From DATHXC01 sp035459965 (GTDB lineage: Bacteria; Pseudomonadota; Gammaproteobacteria; Burkholderiales; Methylophilaceae), in the NCBI GenBank assembly GCA_035459965.1, contig DATHXC010000002.1, positions 1 through 64,000 on the forward strand: a stretch of 64,000 nucleotides of DNA, given 5' to 3'. Of this stretch, positions 54,058-60,623 are shown piece after piece (within the stretch, counting starts at the first letter, position 1; each line of letters begins with the position of its first letter). The position numbers and the translations under genes are program-made. The notes beneath the pieces are model-generated. The model had not been told where the DNA came from, did no database searches, and saw nothing but the letters and a program-made list of their open reading frames with translations.

Positions 54058-54087
54058 AAAATCCCACAGGACGGTTAGTCCTGTGGG
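54058..54087 (-). terminator. Intrinsic terminator of fliC
   Basis: A perfect 10-bp stem, CCCACAGGAC and GTCCTGTGGG with a 5-base loop (54063-54087), is followed on the minus strand by ATTTTG. It stands between the fliC stop and flaG, isolating the highly expressed flagellin mRNA. Confidence 0.85.
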
Positions 54088-54113
54088 TTGTAGGGTTTAA
54101 ACGCTGTTTACGC

Positions 54114-54911
54114 TTAGCCTCTTAAGAGTGATAACACATTGTTAGGCAGAGAGTTCGCTTGCGCTAACATTGCAGTACCAGCTTGTTGCAAGATCTGACC
54201 GCGAGTCAAGTTTGCAGTTTCTGCGGCGAAGTCAGCATCCATGATGCGGGACTTAGCTGCAGTTTGGTTCTCAGAAGCGATTTGCAACTGACCAACCACT
54301 GCTTCAAAACGGTTTTGTGTAGCACCCAAAGTAGCGCGGGTTGTATTCACTGTATCCAGTGCGGCATCAATTGCGGTAATCGCAGTAGTTGCTGCAGATG
54401 CAGTGCTGATCGAACCACTGATCGTGCCGGCAGTTACTGAAGCTACAGTAATGGTATCTGCTGTATTAGCGCCCACTTGGAAAGTGTATGAAGCGCCGAA
54501 CACGTTAGTACCGTTAAAGTTTGTTGATGCGCCGATACGTGTTACTTCAGCAGTCAGTTGTGTAAATTCAGCATCCAGGTTTGCACGGTCGGTCGATGTA
54601 TTGGTACCGTTGGCTGCCTGTACAGCTAGTTCACGCATACGTTGTAAAGCATCTGTTTGCTTGGACAAGCCACCTTCAGCAGTTTGTGCGAAAGAAATTG
54701 CGTCGTTAGAGTTACGGATCGCAACGTTCATGCCGCGAGCTTGTGCATCCATACGTGTTGCAATTGCCAGACCAGCAGCATCGTCCTTGGAGCTATTAAC
54801 ACGCAGACCAGAAGACAAACGTTGCAGTGAAGTGTTAAGTGCGCTTTGTGATTGGCTCAAAGCACGTTGTGTGTTTAATGAAGCTAAGTTGGTATTAATG
54901 ACAGCAGCCAT
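54114..54911 (-). CDS. fliC: Flagellin FliC
   Basis: A 265-residue flagellin, close to the minimum length: only the D0 and D1 parts are present (N-terminal AAVINTNLASLNTQRALSQSQSALNTSLQRLSSGLRVNSSKDDAAGLAIATRM; C-terminal SRIMDADFAAETANLTRGQILQQAGTAMLAQANSLPNNVLSLL), with a middle of only about 50 residues. The filament should thus have a smooth surface. It has its own sigma-28 promoter and terminator. AAGGAG precedes the ATG. Confidence 0.98.
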   Translation of the reverse strand: MAAVINTNLASLNTQRALSQSQSALNTSLQRLSSGLRVNSSKDDAAGLAIATRMDAQARGMNVAIRNSNDAISFAQTAEGGLSKQTDALQRMRELAVQAANGTNTSTDRANLDAEFTQLTAEVTRIGASTNFNGTNVFGASYTFQVGANTADTITVASVTAGTISGSISTASAATTAITAIDAALDTVNTTRATLGATQNRFEAVVGQLQIASENQTAAKSRIMDADFAAETANLTRGQILQQAGTAMLAQANSLPNNVLSLLRG

Positions 54912-55005
54912 GATAAATCTCCTTCAAATTTAAGTTAAATTTCAATTACACCTTTAGTATTGCTTCAGCTTGCTAACAGCTTGTAACTGCGCTGCTGTTG
55001 AAACT

Positions 55006-55032
55006 TTATCGGCACGCTTTTCAGAAAATTTA
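55006..55032 (-). promoter_or_regulatory. Sigma-28 promoter of fliC
   Basis: TAAA (55032-55029, minus strand), exactly 15 bases and GCCGATAA (55013-55006) form a perfect consensus sigma-28 promoter about 95 bases before the fliC ATG. The rest of the 607-base gap (54912-55518) holds no gene. A 6-bp inverted repeat TTATCG/CGATAA lies at 55055-55072, and the far part must contain the transporter promoter. Confidence 0.9.
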
Positions 55033-55518
55033 GGGTAGTGCTGCAATTTTTCTTTTATCGTCTTGCCGATAAGCAATCCTGATGTAAATGATGTCGGCCT
55101 TAATTTTTAAATCTTTAGGACAATGCAAAATAGACATGGCTTTTGTAACTAAATACCCAAAACACATCAGCCTGTGAGCCTTTAATAAAGGGCGTTCCAG
55201 GCTAATGCTACAAACTTGATCGTGTCAGTTATTTTAAAGAGCGAATTTCAGATTGATGACCATATTAGCCAAGAAATGCCCAAAACGAAGGGGTTAACAA
55301 CGAGGGAAAAACAGGTTAAATCCGGCAATAGTGGCAATAGATAAATGTGTGGAAGGCTATATTTAGTCGCGACTAACACCAGACTTGTAGGGCGGACTCA
55401 CAAAGCAGACCGCTGAATGAACTGAACAGTTATGTTTTGATTGGCGTCTTTCCAATCCGGTCTATTTATGATGTAGTGCAGGGCAGGAAAAGTACACGGG
55501 CATATAAAAAGGATAATT

Positions 55519-56691
55519 ATGTATAAAAAAACGCTGACTTCGCTCACGGTACTGTTTTTTATGATGGGGTTTATCACCTGTCTTAATGACATTCTGGTGC
55601 CCTACCTCAAAGCGATTTTCAATCTCGATTATGCGCAGGCTGCGTTGGTGCAATTCTGTTTCTTTGCCGCCTATGGCCTGACCTCGATTCCATTCAGTAA
55701 TTTGATTGAGCGTGTAGGCTACAAAACAGGCATGGTCATCGGCTTTGCCCTAGCCGCCCTCGGCTGCTTGCTGTTTTACCCGGCGGTAGTCATGCATATC
55801 TATGCCTTGTTCCTTGGCGCGCTGTTCGTACTCGCCTCTGGCATTGTGTTGTTGCAGGTAGCCGCCAACCCATGCGTTGCTGTTATTGGCCCTAAAGAAA
55901 CAGCCTCTTCGCGCTTAACCATGGTGCAAGCGTTCAATGCCTTCGGTACCTTTGTCGCGCCTTTTTTCGGCGCGTATTTCATCCTCTCAACACTTGCCAA
56001 CTCAACCCATGCAACAGGCGTGGTTTATCCCTACCTGATGATTGCGCTGGTGCTGGTGATCATCGCCGTGGTGCTATCCCGCATGGAGCTGACTGTGCAG
56101 GAATCAGCGGAAAAAGACGTCACTGCGTGGCGCGAGGTACTGAGTGAAAAAGGTTTGGCGCTGGGCATGGTGGGCATTTTTGCTTACGTGGGTGCTGAAG
56201 TGGCCATCGGCAGCTTTCTCGTCAACTATGTGATCAGCCTGACGCAAATGCCCGAAACCCAGGCTGCACACATGGTGGCTTTTTACTGGGCTGGCGCCAT
56301 GGTCGGCCGCTTTATTGGCATCTTTACCCTCAAGGCCTTTGCGCCAGGCAAAGTGCTCAGTGTGCATGCCGCGCTCTCAATTGCGTTGATTATTGTTTCC
56401 ATGAACACCTCTGGCATGCTGGCGGTATACAGCATGGTGCTGGTAGGTTTGTGTAACTCCATCATGTTCCCCACCATCTTTACCCTGGGCATTAAAAACC
56501 TTAAAGCAGGGCAAGAGAAAAAAGGCTCCGGCTTACTGGCCACAGCGATTCTGGGCGGCGCAGTGATACCGTTATTTACCGGTTTGCTGGCAGATAGCGT
56601 GGGGCTGCATCATGCATTTATATTGCCGGTGGTGTGCTATGCGTATATCGCATGGCTGGGGTTTAAAAACCTGGCGAAGGCTGGCCGTTAG
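55519..56691 (+). CDS. MFS sugar transporter, FucP/GluP type
   Basis: A 390-residue permease with twelve predicted membrane helices. LFFMMGFITCLNDILVPYLKAIF and SSRLTMVQAFNAFGTFVAPFFGAYF are signatures of the fucose/glucose/galactose:H+ symporter subfamily. The exact sugar cannot be told. It stands alone after the flagellar locus, with a strong hairpin downstream. AAGGATAATT precedes the ATG. Confidence 0.88.
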   Translation: MYKKTLTSLTVLFFMMGFITCLNDILVPYLKAIFNLDYAQAALVQFCFFAAYGLTSIPFSNLIERVGYKTGMVIGFALAALGCLLFYPAVVMHIYALFLGALFVLASGIVLLQVAANPCVAVIGPKETASSRLTMVQAFNAFGTFVAPFFGAYFILSTLANSTHATGVVYPYLMIALVLVIIAVVLSRMELTVQESAEKDVTAWREVLSEKGLALGMVGIFAYVGAEVAIGSFLVNYVISLTQMPETQAAHMVAFYWAGAMVGRFIGIFTLKAFAPGKVLSVHAALSIALIIVSMNTSGMLAVYSMVLVGLCNSIMFPTIFTLGIKNLKAGQEKKGSGLLATAILGGAVIPLFTGLLADSVGLHHAFILPVVCYAYIAWLGFKNLAKAGR

Positions 56692-56714
56692 ATTTACTTT
56701 TCACTGCTAGACAG

Positions 56715-56755
56715 ACTGCCCTGCGAGGCAATACCAGAGCGCCTCTCAGGGCAGT
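56715..56755. terminator. Hairpin between convergent transporter and lysozyme genes
   Basis: The arms ACTGCCCTG (56715-56723) and CAGGGCAGT (56747-56755) are extended inward by GAGGC/GCCTC, giving a long GC-rich stem between two convergent genes. A T-run is lacking, but position and strength suggest a bidirectional terminator. Confidence 0.65.
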
Positions 56756-56767
56756 TAAATTATGAAG

Positions 56768-57250
56768 TCAAACTGGCGTATTCCAGAGCACGATCTCTTT
56801 CTCGCGGCGATTGGTCAAGCCAAGTACCACATGGCCGTTATCCTTGTTCCAGCGCCGCAACTGGGCTGGTACCTCAATATATAAACCTTGATTCAGCAGC
56901 TTAAGCAAGGTGCTGCCGGTAAAGGCGGCATTGCCTACATTAAATACAAACGAGATCAGCGCGTCATACTGGTTCTGGTTAATTTTCACCTTCACAGCAT
57001 CATTCACGCATTTCTCCGCACCCACCAGGTCTTGGTCCAGCAACGCCCAGCATTCCGCCTCAGTTAAGCCCTTGCGGTAATCATAAGCCACACCATCAAG
57101 CACCAGCTTGCCTGAAGTGCGCTCCGACCGCGTAAGCAAATGCCCGACGCCTATCGTAGGTGCCCCGCCAGAATCCAGATAGACTTTCTTCTCCAACCCT
57201 TCCCAAAGCTTGAATAGCTGTTTACCGCTCTCGCCTACTTTCATCTTCAT
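56768..57250 (-). CDS. Phage-type lysozyme (GH24)
   Basis: A 160-residue muramidase of the T4/RrrD family. The catalytic triad spacing is exact: Glu17 in LWEGLEKKVY, Asp26 in LDSGG and Thr32 in APTIGVGH. The C-terminal lobe has NQNQYDALISFVFNVGNAAF and GLTNRREKEIVLW. There is no signal peptide or membrane helix, so if active it would need a holin or lysis. No other phage genes are near, which suggests a domesticated or relic gene. AGGGG precedes the ATG. Confidence 0.88.
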   Translation of the reverse strand: MKMKVGESGKQLFKLWEGLEKKVYLDSGGAPTIGVGHLLTRSERTSGKLVLDGVAYDYRKGLTEAECWALLDQDLVGAEKCVNDAVKVKINQNQYDALISFVFNVGNAAFTGSTLLKLLNQGLYIEVPAQLRRWNKDNGHVVLGLTNRREKEIVLWNTPV

Positions 57251-57439
57251 CTGGATTTCCCCTTTTAAAGTAAATGTTGGTTTATCTGGTTTTACAGGTG
57301 ATTACTGAATACATGTAATTACTAAATGATAGCTAAGCCACAGATCCGACTGCCTGCCGCACTTGTTGGAGAGTGTTTTCCGCTTGCGCTTGATCATGAA
57401 AAACACCCATCACTATTGATTTGGCTGGCAACACGGCAA

Positions 57440-57622
57440 CTACCAGGTTGTAGGTATTAGGCTCATCTTCAGGCAATATTCGCCGAACAGCCAGAATACG
57501 ATGGTTGACAAAATCGAATCAATAAGCCCGCCGATCTTGGCTGCGCCCACAATCTCGCCCATGCTGTGAATAATCTCAATAAAAACGTACGACCATGCAA
57601 TTGCTGTAATACCTACGACCAC
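57440..57622 (-). CDS. Possible small membrane protein
   Basis: 60 codons from a GTG at 57622 with AGGG five bases upstream. The product has two hydrophobic stretches (VVVGITAIAWSYVFIEIIH and IDSILSTIVFWLFG) separated by MGEIVGAAKIGG. I do not recognise it. It lies in a stretch of gene debris, and the next frame continues with a coherent 60-residue segment ending at 57356, so this could be a fragment of a broken gene. Confidence 0.3.
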   Translation of the reverse strand: MVVGITAIAWSYVFIEIIHSMGEIVGAAKIGGLIDSILSTIVFWLFGEYCLKMSLIPTTW

Positions 57623-57644
57623 ATCTGCCCTACGCTTGCTGACC

Positions 57645-57794
57645 CTATTTACCTCGTGTTGATTTGCTGCGAACCGAGGACAGCGCTTTTCGCCCAGCGC
57701 CGAAGGTGATGACCTCCATGCCTAATGCTCGCGAATAGAATCTTGCAGTGGCATCAATATCGTTAACGGTTAATACCAGATGGTCAAGGCTTGT
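57645..57794 (-). pseudogene. Remnant of a VOC (glyoxalase/bleomycin resistance) family gene
   Basis: The frame reads SLDHLVLTVNDI, then ATARFYSRALGMEVITFG and AGRKAL, the standard opening of a VOC-family protein. It has no start codon, a stop lies directly upstream, and it is lost after about 40 codons. Shifting one frame after the KAL codons gives RFAANQHEV, similar to the next conserved segment, so there is a frameshift before the gene ends. The rest of 57251-57837 holds only the small ORF above and no regulatory element I can name. Confidence 0.65.
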
Positions 57795-57837
57795 CTATTT
57801 CATGAGTGCCGATTCGTCAGTGCTATCCCAACACTCA

Positions 57838-58398
57838 TCAATACTCAAAGTGAACACTGCGAATCTGGTCATAGTAGGTTGTAAACCGCCCAACGTCGTT
57901 GTTCCCGAACAGATCGCAATTGGCTTCAACCGTGCCCGATACCGCAGAGCCATTCAACAGTTCAATCTTGATCTTTGCCTTGGCATTGGTCGAGGTGTGA
58001 TCGTCCGCGTGAAGCACCTCAAAGCTTGACATCCGATTAAACGGAATCGACTGTCCCGCTTCCAGCGTCAACTCGTGGTTCACGGAGATGCAGTTGCTGA
58101 ACGAGTCTGCCCGAACGCGTGTTTCTGTTCCGTCTTGGCTCAGAACAACAGCCTCCACCTCGGACCACGGCTTCCGGCTTGGAGGGCTGATATTGGCCGG
58201 AGTAGCCTGCTCGGTCGCATTTGAAGTGGTGGCAGTAGCGGTCACTTGAGAAGGTATTTGCTCTGCCTTATTGCCCAATAAACCATTTTGGTAGAGCAGG
58301 GCTATCAAGCCACTGATGGCAGTGATAAATGCAGCTAAACCTGTGAGTATCCCTGGGAGGGTTTGCCACCAGCTTCCGGATTTTTGTGGGTCTGTCAT
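57838..58398 (-). CDS. Hypothetical protein with N-terminal membrane anchor
   Basis: A 186-residue protein. WWQTLPGILTGLAAFITAISGLIALLYQNGLLG forms one membrane helix, a serine/threonine-rich spacer follows, and the last 100 residues are a beta-rich extracytoplasmic domain (VEAVVLSQDGTETRVRADSF and IKIELLNGSAVSGTVEANCDLFGNN). The function is not recognised. AGGAG precedes the ATG. It lies directly downstream (transcription sense) of the attC at 58423-58489, so it is either the last cassette, having lost its own attC, or the chromosomal flank. Confidence 0.65.
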   Translation of the reverse strand: MTDPQKSGSWWQTLPGILTGLAAFITAISGLIALLYQNGLLGNKAEQIPSQVTATATTSNATEQATPANISPPSRKPWSEVEAVVLSQDGTETRVRADSFSNCISVNHELTLEAGQSIPFNRMSSFEVLHADDHTSTNAKAKIKIELLNGSAVSGTVEANCDLFGNNDVGRFTTYYDQIRSVHFEY

Positions 58399-58422
58399 GT
58401 TTGCTCCTGAGTTTTTTACGAT

Positions 58423-58489
58423 GCCTAATGTCTGAATTCACCGGCCTGCGCGGCTTTTTGCGCAGGTCCGGTGGAATGATGGGTTGGGC
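58423..58489 (-). repeat. attC site A
   Basis: On the minus strand: inverse core GCCCAAC, CCATCATTCCACCGGACC, a GC-rich central hairpin, GGCCGGTGAATTCAGAC and right core ATTAGGC. The first base of the right core is A instead of G, so recombination here may be impaired. It belongs to the GyrI-like cassette. Confidence 0.8.
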
Positions 58490-58516
58490 CGCACTTGTCT
58501 TGGGATTGCATGAGGT

Positions 58517-58981
58517 TCACTTCAATGGCAAGTAAACATCGGTAATCATTTCTTCTTCACGAACGTGCGGCCCCACATTGACGTAGTGAAAGAAGATCGG
58601 GAAGTCGCCGGGCGACTCCCCACTATGAGGCAACCATGCCTCATAGAGATAGACGGCGGCTTTATTGTTCGACCGAGAACCAACATCTCGCGCGAGGGCG
58701 CAACGTCGGCTTGGGATTACGTTGTTCAAAATGCCGTAAGGATTGGAACCAACTTCGTCCTCGATGGACAGACAGAAGTCGACGCGGTGTTGGGAGGCTG
58801 GCGTAGTGCGCGGATCTGTGTAATGAACGCCATAGCTTCTGTATTTCAATTGATCCAGAAGGCGGTGCTCAATCTTCCAGGCGATGAGCTTACGCGCGGT
58901 GTCGTATTCGAGCGTCGGCGAACCATGATGCTCAATGGCAGCAACTCTTGTTTCGGGGAATACGAGAATCTTGACGTCCAT
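58517..58981 (-). CDS. GyrI-like/AraC effector-binding domain protein in a cassette
   Basis: A 154-residue single-domain protein starting MDVKILVFPETRVAAIEHHGSP, the usual opening of the GyrI-like small-molecule-binding fold, and ending with FPIFFHYVN and EEEMITDVYLPLK, the usual final strand. The family includes regulators' ligand domains and stand-alone hydrolases or binders. I choose the ATG at 58981; an ATG at 59020 lies in the preceding attC site and would belong to another cassette. Ligand unknown. Confidence 0.8.
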   Translation of the reverse strand: MDVKILVFPETRVAAIEHHGSPTLEYDTARKLIAWKIEHRLLDQLKYRSYGVHYTDPRTTPASQHRVDFCLSIEDEVGSNPYGILNNVIPSRRCALARDVGSRSNNKAAVYLYEAWLPHSGESPGDFPIFFHYVNVGPHVREEEMITDVYLPLK

Positions 58982-59004
58982 GCGATGAGGAGTCCTATTG
59001 TGAG

Positions 59005-59064
59005 GCCCAACGTATGACATAAGGGGCGCGCTTTAGCGCGTCCCGCTTGAATGATGGGTTAGGC
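59005..59064 (-). repeat. attC site B
   Basis: On the minus strand: inverse core GCCTAAC, CCATCATTCAAGCGGGACGC, palindromic centre, GCGCCCCTTATGTCATAC and right core GTTGGGC. Both cores fit RYYYAAC and GTTRRRY fully. It terminates the small membrane protein cassette. Confidence 0.92.
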
Positions 59065-59101
59065 TGACTTATAGAATGAAATGGTTTTATGAATCTTAAT
59101 T

Positions 59102-59389
59102 TCATATTTGCTTGTTTTCATGAATTTTTTTAACGAATTTGTTGAAACAATCATTTGCTTTCTTATCATAATCCTCTAGCTCTTCACCGTAATAGTAGGT
59201 TCGGTTTTGTTCTTTCATTTTCTTCTTCATTACCTCACCAGCCTTATCTCGTTCGACACATTCTGGAATATTGGCCTCTATTTGCTTTTGAAGTTTTGGA
59301 TCAAAAGTCTGTACTCTTCCGTAGTAGAAATATATTGCGGTAATAATTGCAGTTAGTATCAATACCGAAAGAATGATCTTCCTTATCAT
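59102..59389 (-). CDS. Small membrane-anchored hypothetical protein in a cassette
   Basis: A 95-residue protein with an N-terminal helix (IILSVLILTAIITAIYFYYG) and a highly charged remainder containing two cysteines (IPECVERDKAG and ANDCFNKFVKK). It may be secreted or anchored in the inner membrane. The ATG stands nine bases after the left core. It is AT-rich compared with the flagellar genes, as expected of mobile cargo. I do not recognise its family. Confidence 0.7.
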   Translation of the reverse strand: MIRKIILSVLILTAIITAIYFYYGRVQTFDPKLQKQIEANIPECVERDKAGEVMKKKMKEQNRTYYYGEELEDYDKKANDCFNKFVKKIHENKQI

Positions 59390-59398
59390 TATTCATAA

Positions 59399-59456
59399 GC
59401 CTAACGTTTGAATTAAGGGGCGCCGTTAGGCGTCCCGCTTGAATGATGGGTTAGAA
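59399..59456 (-). repeat. attC site C
   Basis: On the minus strand: inverse core TTCTAAC, CCATCATTCAAGCGGGACGC, a short centre, GCGCCCCTTAATTCAAAC and right core GTTAGGC. It shares about 45 of 58 bases with site B and closely matches the solitary attC at 36815-36869. Confidence 0.9.
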
Positions 59457-59767
59457 GCCAACCACGCTTCCACTTCGGACACAGTATTAAATTGACCAGA
59501 ATTCTCAATAGCTGAAACCTCAGATAACTTTGCCTGGAGCGCAGGCGTATTTGGGGCCGCAAGATGAAGCTCATAAACACCAGAACTAACAACAAAACTC
59601 CCACGTTGATTTGGTTTTGTAAAAACAGGTTCGAGTGCATGCCCAGTATCATCGAAGAAAGCCCAAACACCGTCTTCTACATCAATACCTTCGGCATACG
59701 AAATAGCCTCAGCTTCACTTTCGAAAACTTGAAGGGTTCGGTCATCAGTTGATAGTGCAAATATCAT
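59426..59767 (-). CDS. Cassette-borne hypothetical protein (first cassette of the array)
   Basis: A 113-residue cytoplasmic protein (MIFALSTDDRTLQVFESEAE, YAEGIDVEDGVWAFFDDTG, LEPVFTKPNQRGSFVVSSG). I believe this is a recurrent type of cassette protein of unknown role, but cannot name a family. The ATG stands four bases after the left core GTTAGAA. The last residues NPSFKRDA are encoded by the attC site itself. A longer frame to 59800 would start outside the cassette. Confidence 0.7.
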   Translation of the reverse strand: MIFALSTDDRTLQVFESEAEAISYAEGIDVEDGVWAFFDDTGHALEPVFTKPNQRGSFVVSSGVYELHLAAPNTPALQAKLSEVSAIENSGQFNTVSEVEAWLASNPSFKRDA

Positions 59768-59929
59768 GGCTTCTAACGTAAAGTAGACCCCATAAAACAA
59801 CTTAATAATTTATGTGGGCAGGTTGATAATAAAATTTTTAAGTGCATAATCTCAATGAAATCAATGGTAAGTTTATTTTTAACACACCTTATTTTGGCGA
59901 AAATAAAATGAATAACACACCTGCCAAAG

Positions 59930-60571
59930 CTAATCCACCAAGTTATTCTTAATCGCATAGTGCGTCAGCTCGGCGTTGTGGCGTAGCTGCATTTTCTCCA
60001 GCAGACGTGTGCGGTACATGCTCACTGTTTTGACTGAGAGCGAGAGTTTATCGGCGATTTCGCCTACCGAGAGGCCGGAGGCGATCATGGTGAGGGTCTG
60101 GAATTCGCGGTCTGAGAGGGTTTCGTGGGGGGCTTGCTGGTTTTCCATGCCGACTTGGTTGGCGAGTATCTCGGCGACTTCGGCGTTGATGTATTTTTTG
60201 CCTTTGGCCACGGTGTGGATGGCATTGACCAGCTCGGATGAGGCGCTCTGTTTGCACAGATAACCAGATGCGCCGGATTTGAGGGCTCGCACCGCGTATT
60301 GGTCTTCTTTATGCATAGAGAGCATGAGCACGGCGATCTGGCTGTTTTCGCGCTTGATGTATTTAAGCGCTTCCATGCCGCTGCGGTCTGGCAGTGAGAT
60401 ATCGAGTAGCAGCACATCGGCATCAGTCTTGCAGCCGAGCTTGATAGCCTCCGCCGCATTTTCCGCCTCGGCGATGACGACGATATCTTCAGTTTCTGCC
60501 AGAATCTGCTTGAGCCCGGCTCTTAGAATCGCATGGTCATCCGCGATGATAACTTTGATTTTATTTTTCAT
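59930..60571 (-). CDS. NarL/FixJ-type response regulator
   Basis: A 213-residue regulator. The receiver domain has IIADDHAILRAGL, the phospho-acceptor Asp57 in LLLDISLPD and LMLSMHKE and LCKQSAS as the later motifs. The LuxR-type helix-turn-helix is LSDREFQTLTMIASGLSVGEIADKLSLSVKTVSMYRTRLLEKM. It is the partner of the histidine kinase 52 bases upstream. Targets unknown. The 129 bases between it and the cassette array hold no gene. Confidence 0.93.
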   Translation of the reverse strand: MKNKIKVIIADDHAILRAGLKQILAETEDIVVIAEAENAAEAIKLGCKTDADVLLLDISLPDRSGMEALKYIKRENSQIAVLMLSMHKEDQYAVRALKSGASGYLCKQSASSELVNAIHTVAKGKKYINAEVAEILANQVGMENQQAPHETLSDREFQTLTMIASGLSVGEIADKLSLSVKTVSMYRTRLLEKMQLRHNAELTHYAIKNNLVD

Positions 60572-60623
60572 TACGTCCTAGTCGTTTAGGTCTATTGAAT
60601 ACTCAAGTTGATGTTACAACAAT

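Larger units (their letters stand above)
58423..59777 (-). mobile_element. Integron cassette array without integrase (three attC sites)
   Basis: Three attC sites (58423-58489, 59005-59064, 59399-59456) and a leading core GTTAGAA (59777-59771) delimit three cassettes read on the minus strand: 59776-59405, 59404-59011 and 59010-58429. In each, the inverse core of the terminal attC is the exact seven-base complement of the cassette's own left core (GTTAGAA/TTCTAAC, GTTAGGC/GCCTAAC, GTTGGGC/GCCCAAC), the diagnostic trace of site-specific cassette circularisation. Each holds one gene in the same orientation. No integrase gene and no clear attI lie in the window. Confidence 0.85.

Noticed and set aside
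55065..55072. A perfect GCCGATAA on the plus strand in the fliC upstream region
   Set aside because: No TAAA-like -35 stands 15 bases before it and no plus-strand gene follows closely; it is part of a small inverted repeat.
57795..57837. A possible fourth attC after the membrane-anchored gene (inverted ATGAGTG/CACTCAT and GTTGGGA)
   Set aside because: The expected inverse core GCCTAAT is absent and no L-box pattern is present, so I do not call it an attC site.
58565..59017. A 150-codon plus-strand frame opposite the GyrI-like gene
   Set aside because: Its translation has no recognisable features, it runs through attC site B, and the minus-strand frame shows clear GyrI-like family motifs.
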